From contig CALREY010000002.1 in the NCBI GenBank assembly GCA_943356435.1, positions 95,386 to 159,385 on the forward strand: a DNA stretch of 64,000 nt, given 5' to 3'. Source of the stretch: Candidatus Altimarinota bacterium (GTDB taxonomy: Bacteria; Patescibacteriota; Gracilibacteria; BD1-5; UBA6164). Positions 10,501 to 23,389 of the stretch are shown here, one piece after another; within the stretch, counting starts at the first letter, position 1; each line of letters opens with the position of its first letter. Below the pieces are notes generated by a model. That model was not told the origin of the DNA and did no database searches. It saw only the letters and a program-made list of their open reading frames with translations. The position numbers and the translations under genes were made by a program.

Positions 10501-13500
10501 CATTTTTATCTACAAATTTTTTCTCGACTTTCAATCAACTATGTTCACTATATTCACTTTTTAAGAAATAAGAGTTTCATCTTTCTTCAGTGAAATCTTC
10601 ACTTCAATCTATATAGTTTCATTCATCTATAACTACTTTTCAATTAGAATATGGGTATTTAACAAATAAATAATTATCTATTTGAGAATTTTTTGTTACT
10701 TTATCCCCTGGTTGATATAATCAATCAAAATATACTAATCATCCATCATTTCTAGTATCAGAACTAAGAGTAACTCAATGTTCACCTGAAATTGCTTTCT
10801 TTGTAAAATTTGGTTTTTCACTTGTTCATCATCCATAGAAAATATTTAATTCTCAGAAATCATCCAATGTAACAATATCCAATTTCCCATCTTTATCCAT
10901 ATCATACTTCTCTGCTCTTACTATTTTTCAAGCTAGTTTGAAATCGTCTACAAGAGAAATTCTAGTGAAATCCTTGTTCACATTATTTAATATATAAGGT
11001 TTTCATAGCTTTGATACAAAGAATATATCATCATATCAATCTCATGTGAAATCTCATGTTTTCAATAAATCATGTGCTCATAAATCTACTATTTGTACCA
11101 AGTTTCATTTATCTAGTAGATTTTGTTCTACTTTTTTATTCTCTAGTAGTTTCAAATAATTATCATCTTTTATCAATAATATATCATTTTTCTTATCATT
11201 ATTATAATCAAAAAGTTGATATCATTTTATATCATCATCTGTTGAAACTAATTTTCAAATACTAGAATCAAATTTCCTATCTGTATTTGTTTTAGGTAAT
11301 TTTTGTTTGATTTGTTTCAAGCTTATTACTGGATCTCATAGATTGATAACAGAAAAACTCATATAGTCTTTCACTGACTCTCACACCGATTTACCAGCTG
11401 AAAATTCTAGAAGAGATTTATTACTTCATGACCAACCTATTCCTTGTTTATTAGAAAAATTTTCTACTCAATCAGTATTATCACTAGAAAACGAATTTAA
11501 TTTATTAGTTTTAGTAAATGGATCATTATAATAAATAATCTTTGATTGACTATTAGTATTTCAATTATTGTAGGTTCAATAAGCAGATGTTTTTAACAAT
11601 ATTGCTATAGAATTAGTAGTATTCTCAATTTTTGAATTAAATACATTTTCATCTTTTGAAGTACTTATAGTAGGTTTAATAAAATTGTATCACAATTCTG
11701 CAATATTTTTTCCACCTGTAATAATATTTAATGATAAATAACTAGATGTGTTTGTAGGATTGTAAGCTATTTCTACTGATCATAGTCTATTTATAGAACC
11801 ATCTTCTAATATTTCTATCAGATTTTTACCGTAAATATCCCTAAGAATCAATTTATTATCATTGAAATATGCTTTATAATTTTGTGAATTTGATTTCAGA
11901 ATTATAGATGTGTTTTTTGTATCTATACAAGAACTTATACTATTTTCACATGTAGATAATTTAGTATTGTCATCAAAGTTATAAAATATTTTTCAAATAA
12001 ATGTATTTAATGCTTTATTATAAACATTTAAACCTAATTTATTATTTACAAAATAAGGATTTATTTGTATATCTTGAGATAAATCATTCTTTGATGAAAG
12101 TATTTTTAGTCATCAATTATTATTTAAATCAAGTACATTATTATATGCAAAAGGATTATTTAAGACAGAAGTAACAGCTAATGATCTATTATTTTTTTCA
12201 AATAATAAACTACCAGCTAAATATCATTGTTCATATATGTCTCAATAATTTGATCACAACAATGTAGTATAAATAGAATTATATTTCTTTCAGATTAATT
12301 TAGTATCATTCCAAAAATAAAATGTTTCTATTTTCAAAGCATTTTCTCATACTCATTTCACCTCTACTTCTCACTTATCACTCATTATTTTAAATGAATT
12401 AAGTGATAGACTAGGATTTGTTCATACTTTGAAATATGCTACTCATGGATTTACTGTTCAATAAATTTTGAAATTACTTACTCATTCCGTAACTGTTTGA
12501 GTTTTATTATCAGAAGTAATTATATTAGCGTATTGATCAAGTATTTCTAAGTCAGTTTTTGTACTATTATCATTGAAAACTAGATTATTATATCTATCTT
12601 TTAATTCTATATTTAGATTTGATACTGCTTTAGGTGATGCTTCGATTTTGTTTTGTGATAAGTTCAAATCTAGCTTCACAGCTACATCAGGATAGATTGT
12701 TAAACTTTTTTGTACAATCTTTTTTAGTCATTCTACTTGGAATTCAATAGGAATATTTTTTCATGCTACAGTCTTTGTAGAAAACTCAACTTCAGCTATT
12801 CAATTCTTTAATTCAAAATAAGGATTAGTAGAATCCAAAAATATAGAATCAGCAACTAAATATGCTCTAGAGTTGAAATCTGATAATAATTTCCCACTTG
12901 TATCTCTTAGTGAAACTTCAAATTTGTATTTTCAACCACCTACTTTTACATCACCAGATAATGGTTTTGCTACTAAATTGATATCATCATAAACATCTAC
13001 ATTTTTTGATGTACTTGTTATTTCTTTTCCATCTTCATCCAATACTGATGCCTTTATAGTACTTCTACCTGCTTTATCTTTTGATTGTAGTCTGAATACT
13101 TTGTATCATTCGTATGTAGTAGTTATTAATTCATCTGATGAAGTATCTAGAAATTGAGTGGTATTTCAATCTATTGATAATTTCAAATCATAGAATTCTC
13201 AAATAACAGGATTTAAATATTTATCATGAATAGTTAAGAAATTAGTAGAAATATTTCCACCTGATTCCATCACTGAAGTACCAAGTTTCATATCTACACT
13301 ATTTGGCAGCTCTGGTAAAAATGTAATATTTTTTATAGTTTTAAATCAATTTGCATCTGTTACTTCTAGCTTATAAGTACCCGATTTTTTAATAGCAGAT
13401 ATTGCCTTGAATGATTTTAACTCGTTTTGTGTCAAACTAATATCATCTTGGATTTTATTCGCTCAATCAAATATACTTACATTAAGTGGGTAATTGATTG

Positions 13501-16500
13501 GTGATTTTTTTCCATTTTGAGATTTATTTTCTAATAATACTACAAATTTCTCTGCACTAGTACTAGAATTATTTATCAGGTTTGATACTGATTTAATTGT
13601 ATTCTCTGTTCAGTCAACTAAAAATAAATTTGATTTATCACTTACTTTTAGTGAATTCGATAAATTGTTTATTTCTAACTTTCAATTAGTAGATACTAAT
13701 TTATTTGATAGATTAAATAATTTATCTCATCTTATTTGTATTTCTAATGAATTAGATTTCAAGAAAATAGATTGAGAATTATTTGAATCATTTACTTTTA
13801 CAGATGCTTTTAAGAATATATTTGCATCAGTAGATTTAAGTCCTATTCAATAATTTGCTACTCAATATTGAGCTCTAACATTTCAATCTTTGAAAGTTAC
13901 GTATTTAGCAGCCACTTTTAAATCATTGTTTGATGTATCACTAGCACTAAATACTGTTTTTTTATTATTAGCTGTTATTTCTTTTGTAGTATCTTTTGCT
14001 ATTTCGATTTTATCTAACTCAAATGTAATATCGGTACTATTTGCTATTTTTACTGTTTTTCCATTTTTATCTTGGATTTCAGATTTTAACTCTGCATTAC
14101 TATTGAAATAATATTTTTGACTATCAGCTGTCAAAGTTATTTGTCATCAACTTAGATTTTTTTCTATACAGTCATTTATACCATTCTTATCTACATCTCA
14201 ATTACATTGAAGTACTTCTTGTTTTTCAGAATCAGATAAAAAACTATTTTGCATTCATCCTCCTCATCCAGCTCATCAAATAACACTAGTTCAACATTCT
14301 CAATCAGAAATTCAGATAGATGGTGGCATCATATCACCCAACCAACACATTATAGCTGGTATCCAGCTCCAAATAGGTACTCAATCTGGAGGTGCACATT
14401 TCATATCTTGATTACTTTGTGATCATCATGCAGAATTATTTCATGCTACATTTGCTCATAATAATGAAGAAGATAGATTTATATTATCAGAAAAAATACT
14501 TGTATATGGATTTTCTTGTTTTGCTTTTGGATCCATTTTTATATACATATTTTGAGCATTTCATCCAGCTCATAAATATGATATTTCATATTGTTTTTTA
14601 TTTTTTGGTAATAAATAATGCGATTCTTGTTCTCAGAATTGATCAATTAGATAATTATCAAATATAAATCAATATTTAGCAGAAGTAGAATTCAAATTAT
14701 TCCAATACAATGATAAAACAAGAGTATCATAATAACTCAATGTTTTTTCATCTCATGCAACTTTGAAAGTTTTATCAGCTTTATTTTTTAAGATTTTTGT
14801 TAAATCAAAATTATCATCAGGATATGAACCTGTTTTTAACAGATTGTATATATCCTTATCTTTTCAATTCAAAGATGAAGGATTTGATGCTCTTATTAGT
14901 TCATTTATCTCTTTTGATTTTTCTGCCAAAACTTTATCCAATTCTTCCGCAATAGTTGCATAAGATATTTTGGCATTATCTTTTATTTTTAATCTAAATA
15001 AATTTGGATAAAATATTTTAGAATATTTCCCATTTGAAGCTACGAAGTCAACATATCTATTTTTATCCACTGGAAGAGCCTCAGCTATCATAGAATTAAT
15101 TTCTTTAGAAAGCTCATCACTAGTTGGAGATTTATGTTCCAAAATAGAAGGTATTTTTTTGTAATCAAATGTATAATCACCACTTCACGCTACATTTTTT
15201 CCATCCAAGTTTATAGATCCACTTGGACTTTTATAATTTTCTTCAAAAGATTTAGAAAATCAAAAAGTCTTTCAGTTATTATTATCAGTAGTACAAGTCC
15301 AATCTGCTCTTCAACCAAATGAGGGGATTCTATAATCTACATAACATTTTCAATCATTATCTGTATCATGAGATTGTGCTAATATGAAATTATTATCCAA
15401 ACAATTGAGAGGAGAATAAATCTTACTACTATCTGTTCTCTTTTGAGATCATCCTATATCAAAAATAGGATAAATAGCTCATTTATAATCATTGCTTTTT
15501 AAATCTCTGATTCAATTAACTAATTGTTGAGTATTTAGATTAAGTGGTGTATTACCTCACCAAAATCAATTTAATGAACTTCATGAAATAAGATTTTGGA
15601 AACAATAATTTCTATCTGGCTCATTATAAAGTGTATCTTTATCAGTATTAGAATAATTTATATTAAATCATCTATTAGCTTCAACCAATGTTCAACCACT
15701 CAAACTAGATCATCTGTAAATACTACATTCAGCTGTAGACTTGATATCTTCTGCCTTTTTTCAGAATAAGTAATTTTGGTAAATAGTACCGCATCCATTA
15801 GCATCTGTCATTCTAGTTGGCAATGCAATATCCCTAGATAATCAATTTTTTACTAGATCATCTATTTGTTTTTCTATTTCTGTATTTATATCTTTTGTTA
15901 TTTCATCGTTTACAGTATCAAGAACAGTAACAAAATAAGGCATCATATCAACATTTAGTGATGATCCACTTCCATTATATCTTCAAGCATTGTGGACATC
16001 TTTTCTGAAATCTCATATAGTCCCCTTTGCAAATATTTCTAGAAATTTTTTTGTCACATTTTCTACTATATGTCTAGTATGAATATCTGGTACTCTACTT
16101 GTATCTGGTTTTTCAGCTATATATTCTTTTGCATAGTTTGAATCAACTTTTTCCAATAATTTAGCTATTGTATCATTAGCCGTTCATGTACTTTTGTTTA
16201 CTACCGCATCTGATAATTTTTTGTTAAATCTAGAATAAAGTATATCTTCTTTATTTTCTAGATATGATTCATATGCTTGATAACTATTATAATTAAGAGC
16301 TTTTTCTTCTCTGATTTGGTCATAGTAAAAAACATATGGTTCATAAACACTAGGTACACCTACTTCTTTATTTCAGTTTAATACTCATGCTGAGTACTTG
16401 AAATTACCAGTACCAGAATAATAATCATGATTTTTAGAAAAAAAATCTTTTATTCAATCTATATTTTTCTCAAAACTTCATAGATTTGGACTAATAACTC

Positions 16501-17023
16501 AATGCCAAATCTCAGATTTCATACCGTTTTGATTATCAGTATTTTTTTCATATCTATTTGTTTCATTGTTATAGATATATACTTTATCATCAAAATCAGT
16601 AAAAGGAAGAATAGTTCTAGAATAAGTATTATTATCAAATACATTTGGTAAATTGAAATTTCAAACTACAACTGTTCAGACCAATTTTGATTCGAAATCT
16701 GCATTTTTATCAATTGCTTTGTATCCCTCTGTATAAAGTGATTCATTTAGAGAAGCTATATTGAAAGCTGGAGTATTAACAGGAGTAGGTAAAATAATTA
16801 CTTTAGTATTTTCTAGTACTCATTGAATATCTTTTGAATATCTATTTAATTCATCTTTTGTTTCATCATAAGTATCTTGGTCTACGATAATAGAAACAAG
16901 ATTATAAAAATCTGAACTTCAAGCAAATGTATCAAAGTTTATAGGAACTCTGAAACTAATACTTAAAAGTAGTGAAAAAATTAAAAAACTTGATGTAAAT
17001 TTTTGAAATTTTGAGTAATTCAT
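4571..17023 (-). CDS. Giant 4150-residue exported surface protein
   Basis: One uninterrupted frame under TGA = Gly. It starts MNYSKFQKFTSSFLIFSLLL, a signal peptide, and ends NADYIMR-TAG. Segments seen, with approximate residues: Cys-containing N-terminal region 1-600 with DTDNDGKCYVDY near 550; Ca-binding type-3-like DVDKNGINDCIE near 943; long beta-rich Ig-like stretches 950-1900; FG-GAP/VCBS-like repeats at 1925-2070 (FTGDGYDDIFF, YDMDKDGKLDIVTLDDFG); a DUF11-like domain 2165-2255; DNDGNGVPDYID and NDRDGLPNEEDSF at 2335-2380; a Gly/Cys-rich block 2400-2560; a Leu-Pro-rich segment 2975-3060; helical 3150-3350; another FG-GAP-like unit near 3455 (IDIDNDTDEDLLYF); and an Ig-like C-terminus. 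FG-GAP and type-3 repeats usually mean Ca-dependent extracellular adhesion. It is monocistronic between two terminators. The exact role is unknown. Confidence 0.85.
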
Positions 17024-17122
17024 AAACAATTTTTTCGCTAGATAAATAAAACAAAAAATACTTTTTAACATTTTACTAAAAAATCTATATTTTACAACAT
17101 TTTTTGTATAAATTAATTATAC

Positions 17123-17150
17123 AAAAAATCGCTTTTTCAAGCGATTTTTT
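17123..17150 (-). terminator. Terminator of serS
   Basis: A stem aaaaaatcgctt / aagcgatttttt sits ten bases after the serS stop, ahead of the giant gene's leader. The remaining leader (17024-17122) holds a palindrome gtataaattaattatac at 17106-17122 and no clear SD sequence. Confidence 0.85.
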
Positions 17151-17159
17151 AAAATAATT

Positions 17160-18419
<1,260 letters not shown>

Positions 18420-18465
18420 GTTTTTATTTTAAAAATTATTTCTCTTATTATAGCTAAAAAATCAT

Positions 18466-18490
18466 AAAATCAACTTTAATAGTTGATTTT
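18466..18490 (-). terminator. Terminator overlapping the smpB stop codon
   Basis: Stem aaaatcaact / agttgatttt; its 5' arm on the minus strand overlaps the TAA of smpB at 18489-18491. Confidence 0.7.
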
Positions 18491-18956
18491 ATATATATTT
18501 TTTCATAGCTATTTTTGCTTCTTTATCCATTGTTCTTTCTTTTAATATCTGCTTTTTTTCAAATGCTTTTTTTCATTTAGCCAATCATACTCTTAGCTTT
18601 ATCAGACTTCATACAAAATATAATTCGAGAGGAATAATAGAATATCAAGCCTCTTTAATCTTTCATACAAGAAAAAGTACCGTTTTTTTATGTAAAAATA
18701 TTTTTCTCACCCTATCTAGCTCAATAGTTTCCCTATTTGGTAAAGCTTTCCATGCAGATATATGCATTCATTTTACATACAATTCTCAATTAACAACGAC
18801 TATATATGATCATTTTAAATTTACATGTCCATTTCTAACACTTTTTGTCTCATATCATTTCAATTCTAATCACGCTTCCCAACTCTCTAATATTTCATAA
18901 TCAAAATACGCTTTTTTATTCTTTGTTATCTGATTATCCAATCATTTTTTCTTCAT
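18489..18956 (-). CDS. smpB: SsrA-binding protein SmpB
   Basis: A 155-residue partner of tmRNA in rescue of stalled ribosomes. Family hallmarks are NKKAYFDYEILESWEAG near the start, ELKGYETKSVRNGHVNLKGS, the KLHKKT-like IFLHKKTVLF, and the basic C-terminal tail with GLAKGKKAFEKKQILKER. The length is typical. The glycines of the RNA-binding face are TGA. It lies between serS and an M23 peptidase gene, each ending in its own hairpin, so it is probably transcribed alone. Confidence 0.93.
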
Positions 18957-19023
18957 AATTTATTATTTATTCTTTTAATTTTTTATTATTTTATGATTTC
19001 TAATGTAAAATGCTAGTTTTTTT

Positions 19024-19057
19024 AAAAAAATCTCTCATATTAATGAGAGATTTTTTT
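19024..19057 (-). terminator. Terminator of the M23 peptidase gene
   Basis: A stem aaatctctcat / atgagagattt with a long T-tract on the minus strand. It touches the TAA at 19056-19058. Confidence 0.85.
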
Positions 19058-20225
19058 AATTTTGAAAATAATCTAATTGATGTTCTAATATATAATCTTC
19101 AGATTTTCATTCTAATAACCAATCCCATTTCAAATAATCATCTACATCATAAGACTGTCATTTTTCTAAACTAAAAGGATTTTTTTGAACCTCAAAATGA
19201 AGATGATAATCAGTATAAGACTGATCTGGTACTCAAGTAATTCATATTGTTCACAATGGTTGTCATTTTTTAACTACATCTCATACTTGCAAATTAGCAA
19301 TTACATCATTTAAATGTGCATAAAATATAACATCTCATTTCATTGTCTTCAACCATACTTGTTTTCATCTAAGGATATCTAAGTTTCTTATCAAATCATC
19401 TTCACTTAGACTTTTTGACTTCTTTATTTTACTTAAATCAGAAAAATCAAATTCTGAAACAGTTCTAACTATAATTCAATCATCCAGAGCTCTTACTTGT
19501 TCTCAAAAATTTCCATAAATATCCCAACCATGATGAATTCAATCAGTATACTCTTCTCTATAAGGTCTTGCAGTATTAGGTAATCTAACATGTTGATTTG
19601 GCATTACTCTTCACTCAACTGGTACTATATATTTTTCACTTCTTTTAATTATTATATTACTTATAACTCAAAGATTATATTTAGCTTCTTGCAATGCTCT
19701 ATTATTATACAAATAAGTATAATAATTTGCTTCTATATCTTTGTCGTATGTTGAATATTTTGAATATGCTGATATTTTTCTATTTAAACTAGCTTGTAAA
19801 CGAGTTAATTCTTCTGTTTTTAAATCTAACATTTTAGTCAAAATAGTAGATTCAGAAATCGGATTTATATTAAATTGTAATTTTATTTCATTTTTTTCAT
19901 CAACTAGAATAAAATTTTTATCAATACATTTATTATCAAAAAATTTCAAATCAAATAAATAAGAATTTCATTTTTTGTATGTTAGTTTTGAAAAAATACT
20001 ACACTCAGATTTTATTTTATATTTACTTATATCTTCACCTGACTTAAAAAGTATTTTAGTTTTACTTAATTCAGATGTATATAAATAAACATTTTCAGAC
20101 AATTTGTATTCTACTTTAGTACTGTAATCAAATATTCAAGTTCATGCGAAAACTAGCGAATATCAAAAAAATATACTAAATATAATAACACAAATCATTC
20201 CCATTAAAATTGATTTACTTTTCAT
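19056..20225 (-). CDS. M23 (LytM-like) peptidoglycan endopeptidase, exported
   Basis: A 389-residue protein with an N-terminal membrane/signal segment (MKSKSILMGMICVIIFSIFF). A mid part of about 230 residues includes a coiled-coil-like stretch, and the C-terminal M23 domain shows the zinc ligands: HHGWDIYGN (H..D), VIFYAHLNDV (AHL) and YHLHFEVQ (HLHFE). The family cleaves peptide bridges of peptidoglycan. It acts outside the membrane in wall growth, or on a host wall. It is a monocistronic unit between smpB and thiI. Confidence 0.9.
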
Positions 20226-20331
20226 ATTAATTGTTATCGTTTTTTAAAGTGCAATTATTATAGCGAAAATATAATTTTTACAAGCTTATTTTTAAATATT
20301 ACACAATTTTATGTTAAAAAATCAATATTTT

Positions 20332-21846
20332 TTATATACCACAAGTACTATCGCCAATAATAGGTCTAAAAACCTTTACATTATCATATCATTTTTCCTT
20401 TAAATACAATCAATGAAGATTTGATAAAACTCACCTTTCACAATATAATAAATACACTTTTGAATTATCTAATTCTGAATATTTATGATTTATATCGTAA
20501 AATGGTATTTCTAATATTTCAACATTTTCAAGTAATAATGGATTTTTAACTATGTTTGATTTTTCCCTTAAATCAATAACTACTTCGTTATCTCAAGGTA
20601 AAAAAACAACATCAAGTTCAGTTGCATCTATTCATTTGTATTGTTCCATCATGTCTTTTACGAACTCTAGTTTTTTGTTTTCCACTGCTTTAAAAAGTAT
20701 TTCTTCAGGTATTTTTTCTTCCTCTGCCAATACTTCTTCTAATTTTGCTCAAACAGATGGTCTATCAGATATTACACCACAGTATTCTGGCATATTACAA
20801 GCAAAATTGTAAGTTCCAATTTGTTTTGAAATATCTACTATTTCTTGTTTATTATATGAGATAAGTGGTCTAAAAACTAAATTCGTACTTGCTTTGTCTA
20901 TAACATGAATATTTTTTAGAGTTTGACTAGAAACTTGTCACAAACTATCTCATTTTATAAGTGCATAATGTGATCATTCTGAGATAATTGATGCAGCTTT
21001 CAACATAAATCTCTTCAAAATTATTCCTCTATATTTATGATTAGTATTTTCTACTAATTGCTTTACTATTTCTTCGAAATTAACAGTTATAAATTTTGCT
21101 CTTTTATATGGTACAGAAAAATTTTTCCATAAATAATATGATACTTGTTTTACTCAGAGTTCATGAGCACTTCATCATAAATTGAAGAACAAATAATCTA
21201 CTTCGCAACCTCTTTTCATCATAGAATAAGTACTTACTCATGAGTCAAATCATCCAGAAATCAGACTCAAAACTCTGTCTTGAAATCATACTGGATAACC
21301 TGCAATTCATTCTACTCTATTTTTTACTATATGTAGTTTCCTATCTTTTATTTCCAACTTCACTGTTATATCAGCTCATTCTAGTTTTACTTTTGCATTA
21401 TTTGTATCTCTTAATAATGATCATCACAAATACCTCTCTAAATCTAGTGATTTAAAGCTATGATTTCCTGTTCTTTTTACTCTGACTACAAAAGTTTTGT
21501 TTTCTATTTTATCTAGATAATAATCTTTTATTTTTGAATAAACTAAATCAAATGTTTCATTTTCAGTTAGATTTTCTACTCACTCAACATCAGTTTCTGG
21601 TAACAAAATAGTTTCTACTTCTAGGAAATTTGATATACCAGGTATTTTTAAAAGAATATTTGGAATATTGATATTTTCATCTCTAGATTCTATATTTATT
21701 CTATCCCAATTTCCAGTAACATTTGCTTTTATATCATTGTATTCTAAATGTTTTTTTATATTATTTCTCAGCGTCATCACTGCTCTTTTTCTCACTCATC
21801 TAGATTTAATAGACAATTCTGGAGAGATTTTTACTATGTATTTCAT
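20332..21846 (-). CDS. thiI: tRNA 4-thiouridine synthase ThiI with rhodanese domain
   Basis: A 504-residue enzyme that uses ATP and persulfide sulfur to make s4U8 in tRNA, and possibly thiazole sulfur. The N-terminal ferredoxin-like/THUMP region covers about residues 1-165 ([19 protein letters not shown]), the PP-loop is SGGFDSGVSTY, and a C-terminal rhodanese domain carries LLYCERGVLS with the likely persulfide Cys. It is the long, E. coli-like architecture. It lies 19 bases downstream of a methyltransferase gene, probably in one transcript. Confidence 0.92.
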
Positions 21847-21865
21847 TATTATTAGGTTAAGTCAA

Positions 21866-22417
21866 TTATTTCACTATCATCATTACTCAATCATCTATAT
21901 CAATTGGTAATACATTGTATTCTATATTATTTTCTAGCATATATTCCCGTAATCAAACCATTTTTTCTTTGAATTTTATTACATCATCTATGATTATTAT
22001 TCATCATTTTTTAAGTTTTGGTAATGATAATTCTAGGAAATCTTTACTTCTTCTCATCATCCCATCTATAAAAATGAAATCATAACTATTGTCTATCAAT
22101 TTAGGTATTTCATCTAGTGCATTTCATAATATTAGAGAAATAGTATCATCTAATCATACTTTACTTACATTTACTTTTGCTTCTTCATGAGATTTAGGTG
22201 AAAAATCTATTGTTAACAGTTTACCTCCGACTTTTTCTAACTCAATTCAAAAATTAATAGCACTAAATCAATTAGCTGTTCATATTTCAAGCATATTTTT
22301 TGTATTTGATACTTTTATCAAATCAATCAATAATTTTGCATTTACATCACTTATATTTGGAACAGTATTTTCTATACCATACTGTCTCAATGATTTTAAA
22401 AATTGTATTCTATCCAC
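21866..22417 (-). CDS. SAM-dependent O-methyltransferase-like protein
   Basis: A 183-residue Rossmann methyltransferase. The SAM motif is NMLEIGTANGFSAINFGIEL, followed by LLTIDFSP (acidic end of strand 2), FIFIDGMMRRSKD and GGIIIIDDV, the pattern of the catechol-O-methyltransferase/TrmR (YrrM) group. The latter methoxylates tRNA-U34, which would fit the neighbour thiI; this is inference. No ATG precedes the conserved part in frame: a TAA lies four codons upstream, so GTG at 22417 is taken as the start. Confidence 0.8.
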
Positions 22418-22496
22418 TTCTATTGCTTATATATAAATAAAATTAGATTTATAATTTATCCCAAAATTGTTTTTTTACAAATTTTTACATAAAAAC

Positions 22497-22525
22497 TTGC
22501 GTTTTTAATATATTTTTACTATAAT
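22497..22525 (+). promoter_or_regulatory. Sigma-70 type promoter for the T4SS-type pilin gene
   Basis: TTGCGT and TATAAT are separated by 17 bases, 36 bases before the start codon. Confidence 0.75.
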
Positions 22526-22561
22526 GCTGGAGTTATAATTTAATAATAATTTTATATACAT

Positions 22562-22921
22562 ATGAATAATGTAATTAAAAATAGCTTATATACAACTGTT
22601 TGAATAGCACTAGTTAGCTTAAATACTGCTAATGCAACTATTAACTCTGGTCAATGAGTACAAGCTGGTTTAAGAACTGATGGAACTGCTGATGTAGTTA
22701 TACAAACTTGGTTACAAAATTTATTAACTTTCTTATACTTAGTAGCTGTATTATTAGGAATATGGTGAGGTTTCAATATCCTGACAGCAGCATGAGATGA
22801 AGGTAAAGTTAAAAAAGGTAAAACTATTCTTATTCAAGCAATTGCATGAATCGTAGTTATATTCTTAGCTGGTTCAATTATCGATTGGTTATTAACATTT
22901 ATCGTTGGTTGAGGTAAATAA
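22562..22921 (+). CDS. Type IV secretion system-type pilin (VirB2/TrbC-like)
   Basis: A 119-residue protein with a signal-like N-terminus and two hydrophobic helices (NLLTFLYLVAVLLGIWGGFN and LIQAIAGIVVIFLAGSIIDW) joined by the conserved basic loop GDEGKVKKGKTI. This is the pattern of the T4SS pilin family common in Patescibacteria. Such proteins polymerise into pili or sit in the membrane. No other T4SS gene is adjacent. Gly in both helices is partly TGA. It has its own promoter and terminator. Confidence 0.85.
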
Positions 22922-22956
22922 AAAAAGTTAGAAAATATTTTCTAACTTTTTTTTTA
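22921..22956. terminator. Bidirectional terminator between convergent genes
   Basis: A stem aaaaaagttagaaaa / ttttctaactttttt with T-tracts on both strands. It serves the pilin gene on the left and the small minus-strand gene on the right. Confidence 0.85.
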
Positions 22957-23169
22957 AAAATCATAATCATTGTCTTCAGGAACAGTATCACTTAAAGTTC
23001 ATTTAATTCCGAATCAAATAAAACCTCAAATAATAGCAGAAACTACTGATAATATCCATGCTTTAGATCATGAATCTATAAACACATATGCTTGCATTCA
23101 AGTAACTATATTTTCAACAACCAAAATAGCTAACAATCCGATACCTCAAAAAATAAGAATATTATTCAT
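22954..23169 (-). CDS. Small two-helix membrane protein, unknown
   Basis: A 71-residue protein with helix 1 ILIFGGIGLLAILVVENIV, a short loop, helix 2 AWILSVVSAIIGGFIGFGIK and an acidic tail (DTVPEDNDYDF). Seven Gly are TGA, most placed in the helices, which supports coding. It is convergent with the T4SS-type pilin gene and could be a partner, but no family was recognised. Confidence 0.65.
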
Positions 23170-23293
23170 AATTACTTAGATTATATTTTAATACTTACAT
23201 TATAGACTAAGTTTGTTTTTTTTCAACAAAAACTAGAAAAAAAAAATTTTTATTTTATAATCATTAAAACTCCAATTAATTGAGGTTAATAGT

Positions 23294-23336
23294 AATCCCT
23301 CCCCCCTGCGTGGTACTCCCTTTAAAAAAGGGAGAA
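23294..23336. repeat. GC-rich palindromic mini-repeat, family 2
   Basis: It contains ccctcccccctgcgtggtac followed by an inverted pair tccctttaa / aagggaga. It is nearly the same as the in-gene element at 63756-63800, sharing the ctgcg.ggtactccc core. It lies in the 220-base gap before leuS; the rest of that gap shows no gene. Confidence 0.8.
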
Positions 23337-23389
23337 ATTATTAGAGTTAAAATAGTTTTATTAGATATTACATAATTATTTATAGAAAA

